Positions 34,930-44,081 are shown, counted from the stretch's first letter. The stretch is DNA of 45,548 nt from Clostridiales bacterium DTU073 (GCA_001512665.1 LFSF01000015.1:81265-126812); one strand, 5' to 3'. The notes: generated from the letters alone by a model not told the origin. A program made the numbers and translations.

Positions 34930-35874
34930 CTATCTTGCAATACAATCTTTCGGCTTTTTATCGTCGCGCAGTCCTTTAAACACCGCTTGACGCATGTAGC
35001 CGGTTGCTGTTTTCATCATATATTTGACGGTGCAGACAAGTCTGGGTTCAATCCAGATCGCTTTCTCGTTTCCCACTGGGACCGACTGAAAAGGAGGATT
35101 GCTTTTTCGGGGCATAGCTTTTATAATTTGAAACTCTTTTGAAGATATTCCCAGGGTCACATGTCCTTTATAAAGCAATTCTCCCGTTGTTGCGGAATAT
35201 TGCCCTAAAACGATACTCGTCACGCCTCTAGCTTTAAATATGTAGCCACAGACGACAAAATCATCGTCAAAGAGATTTTTGATTTTAATCCACTCTTTGG
35301 TGCGTTTACCAAAATAGTATTTGCTATCCTTTTTCTTGGCCACAATCCCTTCTAATTCGTTTTGTGCGGCAAGTTGATAAAACTGAACGCCTTGTTTCTC
35401 AATATAGCGAGAAATAGCCAGGCGTTCAGTTTCTTTTACTATAGCTTTGGAGAGTAACTCTTTGCGTTTCATCAAGGGCAAGTCTATCGTTGTCCGGTCT
35501 TGATAATAGAGAAGATCAAAAGCGGTAAAGGTGGCTGGAAGTTTTGCTGCAGCCAATTGAATTTTAAAGGAGTTGGAGGTGAGGGAACGCCGTTGTATTT
35601 CGAAAAAATCCGGTTTACCATTTTTTAAAATAATCAGCTCACCATCTAAGATGCAGCGGCAGTCTACCTGCTTGTGCATTTCGGCAAGCTCGGGGACTTT
35701 GGGCAGCATCTTCAGATTACGTTTATTACGCAATTCCGTTCCTTCTTCATCCAGATAAGCGATACATCTCTCCCCGTCCAGTTTTAATTCATAGATATAA
35801 TCCGGACTGTCAAAAGCCTCCTTCGTTTCGCCAATCAGCATCGGTTTTATATTTTTTCTTTTGAATATATCCAT
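34930..35874 (-). CDS. ATP-dependent DNA ligase (LigD ligase-domain type)
   Basis: Seals DNA breaks in the bacterial NHEJ pathway. The adenylated lysine is Lys31 in ELKLDGERC (KxDG motif), followed by RNKRNLKM, DGELIILKNG, EGIVAKKKDS and the EWIKIKN motif, then an OB-fold domain. 314 residues: only the ligase domain is present, without the polymerase/primase or phosphoesterase domains of long LigD proteins. The start at ATG 35874 follows AAGGAAG. The longer frame to 36003 only overlaps the Ku gene. It follows ku after 13 bases, so the two are an operon. Confidence 0.93.
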   Translation of the reverse strand: MDIFKRKNIKPMLIGETKEAFDSPDYIYELKLDGERCIAYLDEEGTELRNKRNLKMLPKVPELAEMHKQVDCRCILDGELIILKNGKPDFFEIQRRSLTSNSFKIQLAAAKLPATFTAFDLLYYQDRTTIDLPLMKRKELLSKAIVKETERLAISRYIEKQGVQFYQLAAQNELEGIVAKKKDSKYYFGKRTKEWIKIKNLFDDDFVVCGYIFKARGVTSIVLGQYSATTGELLYKGHVTLGISSKEFQIIKAMPRKSNPPFQSVPVGNEKAIWIEPRLVCTVKYMMKTATGYMRQAVFKGLRDDKKPKDCIAR

Positions 35875-35887
35875 TGTTTTTTCTTCC

Positions 35888-36745
35888 TTAAGCACCTTTA
35901 GTTTTCTTCTTGCGTTTATATTTGGTGACTGTAGCAGTTTTCGTAGTAGTTGCAGTAGTGCTTGTGGAAGAAGTTTTTTGGGTCTTTTGTTTTTGCTGTT
36001 CAATACTGGCTTTTAAAGCATCCATTAGATTGATGATGTTAGTTGGTTCTTCGGGTTTGGCGGCAACAATTTCCTGCCCTGCAATTTTTGCTTCGATTAA
36101 TTCCCGTAGTTTTTCCTGATATTCATCTTTATAATCGGCAGGGTTAAAGGGGGTATCCATGGTGTTAATTAGCAGCTTGGCCATAGCAAGTTCCTCTTCT
36201 GATATTACGGGTTTGTTATAGGATTTAGGCAAATCTTTTATTTCATCTTCATAAAACATTGTAGAGATAAGCAAACCCTCTTCACGGGGGATGATGGCTA
36301 GCAAGGTTTCTTTTGTGCCTATGACGGATTTACCGATAGCTATCTTTTGCTCAGACATTAGAGCAGTTCGTAATACCTCAAAAGCCTTTTCCCCGCCGAT
36401 TTCAGGAATAGCCAGATAAGTTTTCTCGTAATATACGGGAGAAATCTCGTTTAATTCGGCAAAATGTAGAATTTGGATGGACTTATCCTTTTCCGTTTTA
36501 ATTTTCTCTAGGTCCTCATTAGTGATAATTACATAATGATCCTTATCATATTCATAACCCCTGATAATATCTTCTTTGCTAATTTCCTTACCACAGTGTG
36601 CACAGGTTTTTTTATAGCGAATTCGCTGTTTGTCTTCCTTATGCAGTTGGTTGAAATGGATGTCATTATCTTGTGTTGCCGTATAGAGAGAGATAGGGAT
36701 TGCCACAAGACCCATAGAAATCACTGATTTATGTGCTACAGCCAT
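35888..36745 (-). CDS. ku: Ku protein (non-homologous end joining)
   Basis: Homodimeric ring that binds DNA ends and recruits LigD. 285 residues. The N-terminus SVISMGLVAIPISLYTATQD is typical. A zinc-ribbon-like CAHCGKEI (about residues 47-54), the ring domain to about residue 230, and a flexible Lys/Thr-rich tail ending KYKRKKKTKGA follow, as in other bacterial Ku proteins where the basic tail contacts DNA. ATG 36745 with GAGGTG upstream. In spore formers Ku-LigD repairs breaks during germination; here the context supports only the pairing. Confidence 0.95.
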   Translation of the reverse strand: MAVAHKSVISMGLVAIPISLYTATQDNDIHFNQLHKEDKQRIRYKKTCAHCGKEISKEDIIRGYEYDKDHYVIITNEDLEKIKTEKDKSIQILHFAELNEISPVYYEKTYLAIPEIGGEKAFEVLRTALMSEQKIAIGKSVIGTKETLLAIIPREEGLLISTMFYEDEIKDLPKSYNKPVISEEELAMAKLLINTMDTPFNPADYKDEYQEKLRELIEAKIAGQEIVAAKPEEPTNIINLMDALKASIEQQKQKTQKTSSTSTTATTTKTATVTKYKRKKKTKGA

Positions 36746-36790
36746 TATTTCACCTCAAAATGTTAATTGCATATCCTAATGGGTATATTT

Positions 36791-38227
36791 TTAATGAGTA
36801 AATTCATTTTGGTGGTTATAGAGATTGTTAGCGAGAGATGCTCCGTTTAATGGGATTTGATTAAACAAATCTTGATAGTATTCTTGCTGTCTTTCCGGGG
36901 AAATATAGCCAAAATCAACACCGATTGCCTTGGCTATAAAGGGGTCAAAGGTGGTTAAATCTGTTTTATCTAACTCATTAACTGATTTTTTACCTAGGGA
37001 CATGATCACTTGTTCCATTTCTTTGACACAGGCAGTTAAGTATTGATTTAGGCTATTAGCTCCTTTTTCGATATCCAAAGAATTAGTCATTTTTCCGGTA
37101 TAAACCACTAAGGATGTTGGAGGTTCAAAAGGAGTTGCTTCCACTATTTGCTCGCTGACCAAAGCCATTATCGCAGCTGTTCCGATGTAGACGGCATTTG
37201 CACCAAGTGCTATAGCCTTCAGCATTTGTCCGGGTGTAACTAAACCACCGGTGGCGAGTAAACTTACATCGCGACTGGCGTTTTTTTGTGCCAGAAATTC
37301 TGCACCTCTAGTTACGGCAAATAATGTAGGCAAGCCGACATCGTCTTGGAGGGTAGGGGAACCGCCGTGAGTCCCGCCTTCAGCCCCATCTAGTGTTACA
37401 AAATCCACTTCTGCCTCTAAGGCTATTTGTAGTTCTTTTTCTAAATGGTGTGTGGCGGCAATCTTTAACCCGACTGGGACTCCGCCTGTTTCGTCCTTTA
37501 AGCGACGAACTAATTTGCTAAAATCGTCCTTGTTATTTACCCCGGGCATTCTGGAATGAATGACTGCATTTTCACCCTCTTGAAGGTTATATGCCTCTTG
37601 ATAATCCTCGCCGATATTTTTAGCTTTTGTTTTTTGAGAGGCAGAACCTTGTGCTCCTTGGCCTAATTGAATCTCGATGGCATCGAGCTGTTTGTATTTT
37701 TCGGGAGTATTCATCCAGCCACCGCGGTTATATTGTCCAATAAAAAGCTGGGCGTTTTCCCTTTCTTCTTTTAATAAGCCGGCTTCCCCCGAATTAGTGG
37801 CAGTACCGGCCATCGAGGCTGCTTTGGCCAGAGCAATTTTGGCATTTTTGCTTAAAGCACCTCCAAAGGACATGGCCGCAATCATAATCGGGATAGAGAT
37901 GGTAAGAGGTTTCTTCGCCCTTGGGCCAATGGTCACTGCTTTCTGAATTTGTTCATTCTCGGGAGTTGGAAATCTGAACAGATGAACTGGATTGAAAAGA
38001 AGTTTTTCCCAAGGAGAGAAGTGCATGGGGCTGCCTAAAGGCCGGGGTACAGGTGTGCCATGAACAGCCCGCATTGCTAGTTCTACGAGGTTGATAGGAC
38101 CTACTTTTTTAATAGCAGGAACCATTTCAAAGATGTTTTCGATGTATTGGTCTTTAATGATTCTGGTTAAAGTTTTATCTGCGGTTTCGTTGGTAAAAGC
38201 GCGTAGCCAATTTTCTAATAAACCCAT
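36791..38227 (-). CDS. FMN-binding glutamate synthase-like protein
   Basis: 478 residues from ATG 38227. The domain is that of the large glutamate synthase subunit (GltB central and FMN domain): PIMIAAMSFGGALSKNAKIAL, TATNSGEAGL, IEIQLGQGAQGSAS, PVGLKIAATHH, DFVTLDGAEGGTHGGSPTLQDDVG and ATGGLVTPGQMLKAIALGANAVYIG (quoted in parts from about residues 110-350). It lacks the glutamine amidotransferase domain and the C-terminal beta-helix. Such archaeal/Clostridial-type proteins may use ammonia or act as a general FMN oxidoreductase; the reaction is not proven. TTG 38236 is an alternative start, but its spacing from AAAGTGGA is too short. Ku follows on the same strand after 45 bases. Confidence 0.88.
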   Translation of the reverse strand: MGLLENWLRAFTNETADKTLTRIIKDQYIENIFEMVPAIKKVGPINLVELAMRAVHGTPVPRPLGSPMHFSPWEKLLFNPVHLFRFPTPENEQIQKAVTIGPRAKKPLTISIPIMIAAMSFGGALSKNAKIALAKAASMAGTATNSGEAGLLKEERENAQLFIGQYNRGGWMNTPEKYKQLDAIEIQLGQGAQGSASQKTKAKNIGEDYQEAYNLQEGENAVIHSRMPGVNNKDDFSKLVRRLKDETGGVPVGLKIAATHHLEKELQIALEAEVDFVTLDGAEGGTHGGSPTLQDDVGLPTLFAVTRGAEFLAQKNASRDVSLLATGGLVTPGQMLKAIALGANAVYIGTAAIMALVSEQIVEATPFEPPTSLVVYTGKMTNSLDIEKGANSLNQYLTACVKEMEQVIMSLGKKSVNELDKTDLTTFDPFIAKAIGVDFGYISPERQQEYYQDLFNQIPLNGASLANNLYNHQNEFTH

Positions 38228-38459
38228 ATTTATCAATCCACTTTCTTTTTATTTTAGAGTACTGTTAGTTTTACCAATTCACTTTTGCTTACATCAGGGA
38301 AAAAGTGGTTATAGTTTATTTATCCCTTCTTTCTTTTTAGGATAAGTGTGTAATTTTGGGTTGGTCTTAGAGGTAGAAAATAAAAAATGAAGAATATTTA
38401 GAGATAAGAGAGAACTTTTGCAGAAGCAACTAAAGGTAGCAATAAAGAGAGGTAGAGTT

Positions 38460-39611
38460 ATGTTTATCTTTTTCTTTTTACTTGTCATGATCATGTATGT
38501 ACCTATGTCTTATTATGTAGGCTATCGTCTATGGCAAGTATTGAAGCATTTCTTCCCGCATTTTAGTACGGTAGTTTATGTAATAGTTTTTATTATCTTT
38601 TCCTGTCTTTTTATCTTAAATTTTACTGTCGGCAGAGGTATACTATCACATACTGTAGGTGAAATAGTCACAACCGTAGGCCTTTATTGGCTGGTTAGTA
38701 TTATTTATTTATTTGCGGTTTTGCTTATCTTTGATTTAATACGGCTTATATGTCGTTTTATGAGTATACAGCTACCATATTTTACTTCTATTCCTTATAC
38801 CGGTCTGTTTGCTGTGGTTTTTGTGGCAGGGTTGTTATTCTATGGAACCTGGAATGCACTTCAAGTGCAAATTACACCTTATGAGATAACAATTAATAAA
38901 GAAGCCGGTTCTCTTAAAAAATTAAACATTGTCATGGTAAGCGATCTACACTTGAATACCATTGTGCATAATGACCGTTTAAAAGAGGTGGTAGAAAGGA
39001 TTAATGCCTTAAATCCTGATTTGGTTTTGATACCCGGCGATATTATTGAGGACACACAGGTTTTTATTGAACAAAATATGCTAGATTCTTTTAAAGAATT
39101 AAAGGCACGTTATGGTGTATTTTTATCACTAGGTAATCATGAGTATTATGGAGGTAGTCTGGATGTAATAGTAGAATCATTTGAACAAATTGGTTTTCAT
39201 GTTTTGCGAGATTCTTATGTTAAGGTAGCTGATAGCTTCTATGTTGTGGGCAGAGAAGATTTAGCTGCAGGTCGTGGCGGTTTGGGAAGGAAAGATTTAT
39301 CTCAAGTACTGAATGGTGTGGACAAAAATTTGCCGATCATTTTAATGGATCATCAACCTGTTGCTCTTGCCCAAGCACAAAATGAAGGTATTGACCTGCA
39401 GGTATCCGGTCATACCCATAAAGGACAAGCTTTCCCCGCCAATTTGATTACCGCCAGGTTATTTGAGAATGATTATGGTTATTTAAAAAAGGGAAGCTAC
39501 CAGTTAATTGTTACTTGCGGCTATGGTACATGGGGTCCGCCAATTAGAATTGGTAGCAAATCTGAAATTGTACAAATCTCAGTTTCTTTTATGAATAGTG
39601 ATAGTGAATAG
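38460..39611 (+). CDS. Membrane-anchored metallophosphoesterase
   Basis: 383 residues. Four membrane helices fill the first half (from the N-terminus to about residue 140, e.g. IFFFLLVMIMYVPMS, VIVFIIFSCLFILNF, LVSIIYLFAVLLIF). They are followed by a calcineurin-like phosphoesterase domain with all motifs: SDLHLN (DxH), PGDIIED (GD), GNHEYY (GNHE), MDHQP and GHTHKG. It resembles YkuE/UDP-2,3-diacylglucosamine-hydrolase-like proteins, but the substrate is open. ATG 38460 with AGAGAGG upstream was chosen; an in-frame TTG at 38418 gives 14 more basic residues. The end carries the direct repeat AATAGTGATAGTG. Six bases separate it from the convergent cooS-like gene. Confidence 0.88.
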   Translation: MFIFFFLLVMIMYVPMSYYVGYRLWQVLKHFFPHFSTVVYVIVFIIFSCLFILNFTVGRGILSHTVGEIVTTVGLYWLVSIIYLFAVLLIFDLIRLICRFMSIQLPYFTSIPYTGLFAVVFVAGLLFYGTWNALQVQITPYEITINKEAGSLKKLNIVMVSDLHLNTIVHNDRLKEVVERINALNPDLVLIPGDIIEDTQVFIEQNMLDSFKELKARYGVFLSLGNHEYYGGSLDVIVESFEQIGFHVLRDSYVKVADSFYVVGREDLAAGRGGLGRKDLSQVLNGVDKNLPIILMDHQPVALAQAQNEGIDLQVSGHTHKGQAFPANLITARLFENDYGYLKKGSYQLIVTCGYGTWGPPIRIGSKSEIVQISVSFMNSDSE

Positions 39612-39617
39612 TGATAG

Positions 39618-41522
39618 TCACATTTGTTCTCTTTTCTTTAAGATATGGGCTTCAATATCTTGAGCAACTTGTACGGGGTCATCCCCTAAAGCAACTTTTC
39701 CCCCGGTTAAACCCTCTACGTCTTCTGTCAGAAGTTTTACGAGCTTGGGGGCACCGGTAATAAAGGGCGTCGGGGACAGGTGAGTGTAGGCGCCATAAGC
39801 TACGGCAAATAATCCATCAATAGTTGCTTTTTGTTCCATCCATTCAGGGGCAGTGACAGCAATGGGGAGATCAGAGATATCCACATTTAAGTGATCAGCC
39901 AATGCGGTAACCAGCATGGATATTCTTCCCGTATCCGTACAGGTGCCAAAACTTAATACAGGAGGAATACCTAAAGTCTTGCATACTCCTTGGAGTCCTT
40001 GACCGGCTTGTTCTATAGCGTCTAGATTACACATGCCCGCAACTTCTAAGCCGTGATTCCCACAGCCTGCGGAGACTACCAGGATATCTCTTTTGATTAA
40101 TTCTTTAGTTACATTTACGGTGTTCCAATCATGCGGACCATTTCTCAAAGTAGCGCAGTTTACTAAAGCGACAACACCTTTGATCTGACCTTTGGCTATT
40201 ACGTCCACAAGAGTATTGAGGTCATTACCGATTGCTTTTAATACTGCTTCCGTAGAAAAGCCAGCAATGGCTTTTTGTGTTTTCTGGGGGACTAGTGGTT
40301 CGATTTTGCCATGTCTCTTTGGGAAATTCTCTATAGCTATCTTGATGACATTTTCCGCCATTTCTTCTGCTTTTGCCGGATAATAGGGCATTTGATGTTC
40401 TGTTCCTGGTACGCCGATGATGGTGCTGACACTGATAAGGGCAACTTGATATTTTTCGGCATATTGGTCAATAGCCGGGGGCGAACAGTTTTCTTCCATG
40501 ACCAGAGCATCTACTGTGCCAGTGGCTAGTAAAGGTTCGATAGCCAACCAGTTCCCCATAAGTCCTACAAAAACATCATCTACAGTAAATCTTTGTAAGA
40601 GTTCTTGGCCTGTTTCTATGGAGCCAACGATTCTAAGTCCTTTAGCACCTGCCTTTCTAGCCATTTCCTGATATTCCGGTTTTTTGGCTATTTGTAAGGT
40701 CGCTACGCCAATCCAAGGTTGATGACCATTAAAGGCGATATTAACATAATCTGGGTCCATAATGCCTAGATCTACATTTACTTCATGGGGCATGGGGGTA
40801 CCGAAAAGGATATCCTGGGTCATTTCCAGACCTATTTGCGCGGTATAGATAGTCGCTAAACCTAAACGTAGAGCTTTTTTGGCTAAGGAAACATAATCTC
40901 CGTCAACATTGGTTAGACAACTGGCGATACAGTTTTCCACTTCATGTCTTACTCCGGAAGGATAAATATTCAGTTCTTGCCAAATTGGAATTCGTTTTTT
41001 GGGGGCAAAGACCTTGACCATAATACTTTCCCGGTCCGGAGTTACTTCCAATTCACTGTCCAAAAGCTCCGCTAATTGTATGGCCATTTGGTTTGTATCT
41101 TGGTTTGTTGGTAGTCCTACCTTTTCACACATATATTTTAGCTTGTCTACATCGGTGATTTTAAAAGGTGTTTTTCCTTCTCCCGTAGCCTTTAAGGTTC
41201 TAAAGGCTTCATAGGCATGATGACTATAAGTAGCTGCTCCCATGATATTTCTGATTAACATATTGCGCATAGCCATGGCATCCGGGTCTATGCCGCAGAC
41301 CCCTTTTTCCGCGCCTGTTTTTTCGTTAATGCGGCAAGGTCCTTGGGTACATAACCAACAGCTCACGCCTTCCAGACAAAATTTACAGCGGATTTTTTCC
41401 TGTGGCGACCATCTGGAAAAGACGCTGGAAAGACCATCATCCCTGATACGTTTGAGCATTTCTTCTACAGAATCATGATAGCTAACTCGACCATCCATTC
41501 TTTCTAATACATTTTCCGACAT
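39618..41522 (-). CDS. cooS: CooS-family protein (carbon monoxide dehydrogenase homologue) with altered C-cluster ligand
   Basis: 634 residues, full-length family member. N-terminal cluster cysteines are Cys46, 49, 55, 58, 63 and 76 (RCKFC, SCWLC, GPCRI, GVCG). C-cluster ligands: His267 (NGHQP), Cys346 (EENCSPPA), Cys456 (VNCATL), Cys487 (AGCGNHG) and Cys528 (GTCTD) align with His261, Cys333, Cys446, Cys476 and Cys526 of Carboxydothermus CODH-II. The partner of Cys295, however, is Glu303 in VGSIETGQE, where classical enzymes have VGICCTGNE. The general base Lys565 is kept. Glu at this place recalls the hybrid cluster protein and, from memory, the Ni-free CODH-V. The reaction may therefore be a hydroxylamine- or other small-molecule reduction instead of CO oxidation. 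No cooF, cooC or ACS genes are near. ATG 41522 with GGGAGGA. Confidence 0.88.
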   Translation of the reverse strand: MSENVLERMDGRVSYHDSVEEMLKRIRDDGLSSVFSRWSPQEKIRCKFCLEGVSCWLCTQGPCRINEKTGAEKGVCGIDPDAMAMRNMLIRNIMGAATYSHHAYEAFRTLKATGEGKTPFKITDVDKLKYMCEKVGLPTNQDTNQMAIQLAELLDSELEVTPDRESIMVKVFAPKKRIPIWQELNIYPSGVRHEVENCIASCLTNVDGDYVSLAKKALRLGLATIYTAQIGLEMTQDILFGTPMPHEVNVDLGIMDPDYVNIAFNGHQPWIGVATLQIAKKPEYQEMARKAGAKGLRIVGSIETGQELLQRFTVDDVFVGLMGNWLAIEPLLATGTVDALVMEENCSPPAIDQYAEKYQVALISVSTIIGVPGTEHQMPYYPAKAEEMAENVIKIAIENFPKRHGKIEPLVPQKTQKAIAGFSTEAVLKAIGNDLNTLVDVIAKGQIKGVVALVNCATLRNGPHDWNTVNVTKELIKRDILVVSAGCGNHGLEVAGMCNLDAIEQAGQGLQGVCKTLGIPPVLSFGTCTDTGRISMLVTALADHLNVDISDLPIAVTAPEWMEQKATIDGLFAVAYGAYTHLSPTPFITGAPKLVKLLTEDVEGLTGGKVALGDDPVQVAQDIEAHILKKREQM

Positions 41523-41686
41523 ATAATCCTCCCGGAGGTTAAAATATACGATATATAGTTTAGTATGTGTTTTATAAATAAGATATAAACGTACTTTCGT
41601 TTTCTTTTACTATTTGATATGTTTGAAGAAGTTTCTGTAATAAACGGGATAGTATTGGCTTTGACTTTGAAAGGTACTCAAAAAAG
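41523..41686. other. Intergenic region upstream of cooS-like gene
   Basis: Holds the upstream region of the minus-strand cooS-like gene, with AT-rich TATATA-type sequences around 41545-41560, and nothing I recognise as a gene or known regulator site. The terminator of the next operon begins at 41687. Confidence 0.5.
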
Positions 41687-41733
41687 AAAACCGTTACTAA
41701 TCTACACAATAAATGTAGAGGAGTAGCGGTTTT
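41683..41733 (-). terminator. Terminator of the DUF1538/P-II-like operon
   Basis: AAAACCGTTACT (41687-41698) pairs with AGTAGCGGTTTT (41722-41733) with one G-T pair. CTACA/TGTAG (41702-41706, 41714-41718) extends the stem. On the minus strand it is followed by TTTTCTTTTTT. Confidence 0.82.
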
Positions 41734-41780
41734 TCGCTTTTTTAAAAGTATAAGTGTGTTTGAAAAATTTTTACGACAAT

Positions 41781-42458
41781 TTAGTTTACATACAAACCAT
41801 AGGCTTGATTGACGTCTTGTATAAAAATTATTCCATTACCCGGTTCATCTATTTTCATCTTTTCCCGAATAGAAGACGCGATTTTTTGTGTTAAATTTTC
41901 CTCAGAGATGATTAAAACAACTTCTTTTTCGGGCTCAATATCCATAGCAAAAAGTTTGCTCGTTTCATGGATACCTGAACCTCTGGCATTGATGATGGTT
42001 CCTCCTCTGGAACCGGCTTCATTTGCGGCTTCTATAACGGATTCAGCCTTGCCTCTATCGACAACGGTGAAAATAATATTATATTTATTCATCGTGTTTT
42101 CTACACCTCTGCTTTCCTTTAATTGATTCTCTTGAAAACTAGTAAGTCCGTAAGCATTCTTTACAGGCATACTGAAAGCTATGCCATGATTGGGTTTATC
42201 AAAATTAAATTTCCTGTTTAATTCTACAAGGGCTTTATCTGCTACGGTTTTTTCAGCAATCATTAGTACTATTTCTTTCCTGACTTCATATAAATCCAAA
42301 AACTCTAAAAGGCGATTTTTGATCGTGCCAGTTCCTAAAAGAATAGTTCCTCCTGTAACTCCACATTGCTTGGCTGTTTTAAGTATTTTGCTTCCTATGC
42401 CGAAATTAACTATGACACAAACCAGTTCCAATTCATAGTTGTTAGGAGTCTTTTCCAT
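41781..42458 (-). CDS. Tandem P-II-like regulatory protein
   Basis: 225 residues consisting of two copies of a P-II/ferredoxin-like domain, about residues 10-107 and 124-222. They match each other: GVTGGTILLGTGT against GSRGGTIINARGSG, EIVLMIAEKTVADKAL against EVVLIISEENLTQKIA, and HGIAFSMPVKNAYGL against NGIIFIQDVNQAYGL. The T-loop of classical GlnB is short or absent. P-II-like proteins bind nucleotides and regulate a transporter encoded next to them, and here the start overlaps the DUF1538 gene by 17 bases. The probable partner is therefore that membrane protein. The ligand is unknown. Confidence 0.82.
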   Translation of the reverse strand: MEKTPNNYELELVCVIVNFGIGSKILKTAKQCGVTGGTILLGTGTIKNRLLEFLDLYEVRKEIVLMIAEKTVADKALVELNRKFNFDKPNHGIAFSMPVKNAYGLTSFQENQLKESRGVENTMNKYNIIFTVVDRGKAESVIEAANEAGSRGGTIINARGSGIHETSKLFAMDIEPEKEVVLIISEENLTQKIASSIREKMKIDEPGNGIIFIQDVNQAYGLYVN

Positions 42459-43941
42459 CGGCAGTTACTCCTCCTTTTTTTGATTTTATTTTGTACATTA
42501 ACCCCAAGACTTGTAAAGCGATAATAGGTGTCATGGTAACCATGGCGATAACGCCAAAGCCATCACTTAAAATATTCGCTCCTTCGATTGCAGCCGCAGT
42601 GCCTTGGGCAAAGGCTAGAATAAATGTTGCGGTCATCGGACCAGAAGCAACCGTACCTGAATCAAAGGCAATTCCGACGAACAACTCGGGGACAATATAG
42701 GACATGATAATTGAAAATAGATAACCAGCTAAAAGAAAGTGCCATAATTGAATACCGGGAACAATAATTTTAATGACAGAGAGGGCAACGGCACAACCTA
42801 CTCCCAAGGAAAGTGCAGATAAGACAAATTTTCTTTTAATATATCCACTGGTAACATCTTCAATTTGATGTGTTAAAACATGCACTGACGGCTCTGCTAA
42901 TATGGTTACTAAGCCGAGAATAAACCCGACAAAGATTACATAAAATTTGTTCTCTAGATTAGCTAAATTATAGGCGATAGCACTTCCTAAATCCATAAAT
43001 CCGGCATTTACACCAATTAAAAATAATACCAAACCGATGAATGTATAGAGAAGTCCTTTAAGGATTTTTTGTCTGTTTTTATTAGGTAATTTAAAGGAAA
43101 TCTTTTGAAAGACAATAAAGATTATTAATATAGGTAAGAGAGCTAAGAAAACTTGGTATGATACTGTAGAAATTTCTTGGATAAAAGGGGCTAAGATGGA
43201 GGGAGTTTGCAATAAATCAAAGTCAAGACTGCCTGTGATTTGATCTGTATTAGTTAGGATACTTACTAGCATAACAGTGATAATCGCCCCAAGAGAGGCA
43301 ATTACTACTAAACCAAAGCTATCTTCTTCTGAGGCTACGCTGTCTTTTTTTAAGCTTGAAACCCCGGTAGCGAGAGCTAAAATAAAAGGAACAGTTAAGG
43401 CACCGGTTACTGCTCCGGCGGCGTCAAAAGATATAGCTAAAAATTCAGATGAAGAAAATAAAGCTAAAATAAAAATGAGAAAATAGACGATAGTTAAGAA
43501 TTTGTATAAGGGTATATTATAAACTATTCTAATCATTCCTAAGGTGAGCATTACGGCAATACCAAGTGAGACAATGATCAGAAGATCAAACATGGAGATT
43601 AAGCCTGAAGTAACAAATTCTACTTGACTGGCTAGTATATGTATATCGGGTTCGGCGATAGAAATAAAAAAACCAAGCATTAGTCCTCCTATAGCTAAAA
43701 GCCATAATTTATTTGATTTAGTTAGAGAAGTCCCCAGCAAATGGCCAAGAGGGGTAATTCCTATATCTACACCAAATAAAAAGATGGCTAACCCTAGAAC
43801 TACTAAGAAGGCACCTAAAAGAAATCTAATTAATAATGTGGTTTCCAAAGGTATAATTGTAAAATTTAGTATTATGACGATAATGGTAATAGGAAGTACA
43901 GCAAATAGCACTTCTTTAAATTTTTGCGTAAGTACATCCAA
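42442..43941 (-). CDS. DUF1538 family membrane protein, duplicated
   Basis: 499 residues with about 12 membrane helices and two homologous halves. Matching segments are FISIAEPDIHILASQVEFVTSG (residues about 92-113) with VTILAEPSVHVLTHQIEDVTSG (about 335-356), and SFDAAGAVTGALTVPFILAL with AFDSGTVASGPMTATFILAF. The repeated AEP-H and FD-G-TGP motifs in membrane regions suggest a transporter with inverted or tandem pseudo-symmetry. Function in the family is not established to my knowledge. The start is ATG 43941, with GGAAGTGA upstream. First gene of the operon with the P-II-like protein. Confidence 0.82.
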   Translation of the reverse strand: MDVLTQKFKEVLFAVLPITIIVIILNFTIIPLETTLLIRFLLGAFLVVLGLAIFLFGVDIGITPLGHLLGTSLTKSNKLWLLAIGGLMLGFFISIAEPDIHILASQVEFVTSGLISMFDLLIIVSLGIAVMLTLGMIRIVYNIPLYKFLTIVYFLIFILALFSSSEFLAISFDAAGAVTGALTVPFILALATGVSSLKKDSVASEEDSFGLVVIASLGAIITVMLVSILTNTDQITGSLDFDLLQTPSILAPFIQEISTVSYQVFLALLPILIIFIVFQKISFKLPNKNRQKILKGLLYTFIGLVLFLIGVNAGFMDLGSAIAYNLANLENKFYVIFVGFILGLVTILAEPSVHVLTHQIEDVTSGYIKRKFVLSALSLGVGCAVALSVIKIIVPGIQLWHFLLAGYLFSIIMSYIVPELFVGIAFDSGTVASGPMTATFILAFAQGTAAAIEGANILSDGFGVIAMVTMTPIIALQVLGLMYKIKSKKGGVTADGKDS

Positions 43942-44081
43942 ATAATCTTCACTTCCTTTCTTTATGTTTTAAAGTAAAAGACACTATACTCATACATCAT
44001 AACATAAAATTATTTACAGGTCACACTTCTCATATCTAAGTTTTAACAGTTAACTTGTAGACAGATTCACATGAGGGAATG

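Noticed and set aside
41528-41538. CCTCC-C-GGAGG palindrome at the cooS ribosome binding site as an RNA switch
   Set aside because: A one-base loop cannot fold as a hairpin; it is most likely a chance result of the GGGAGG ribosome binding site.
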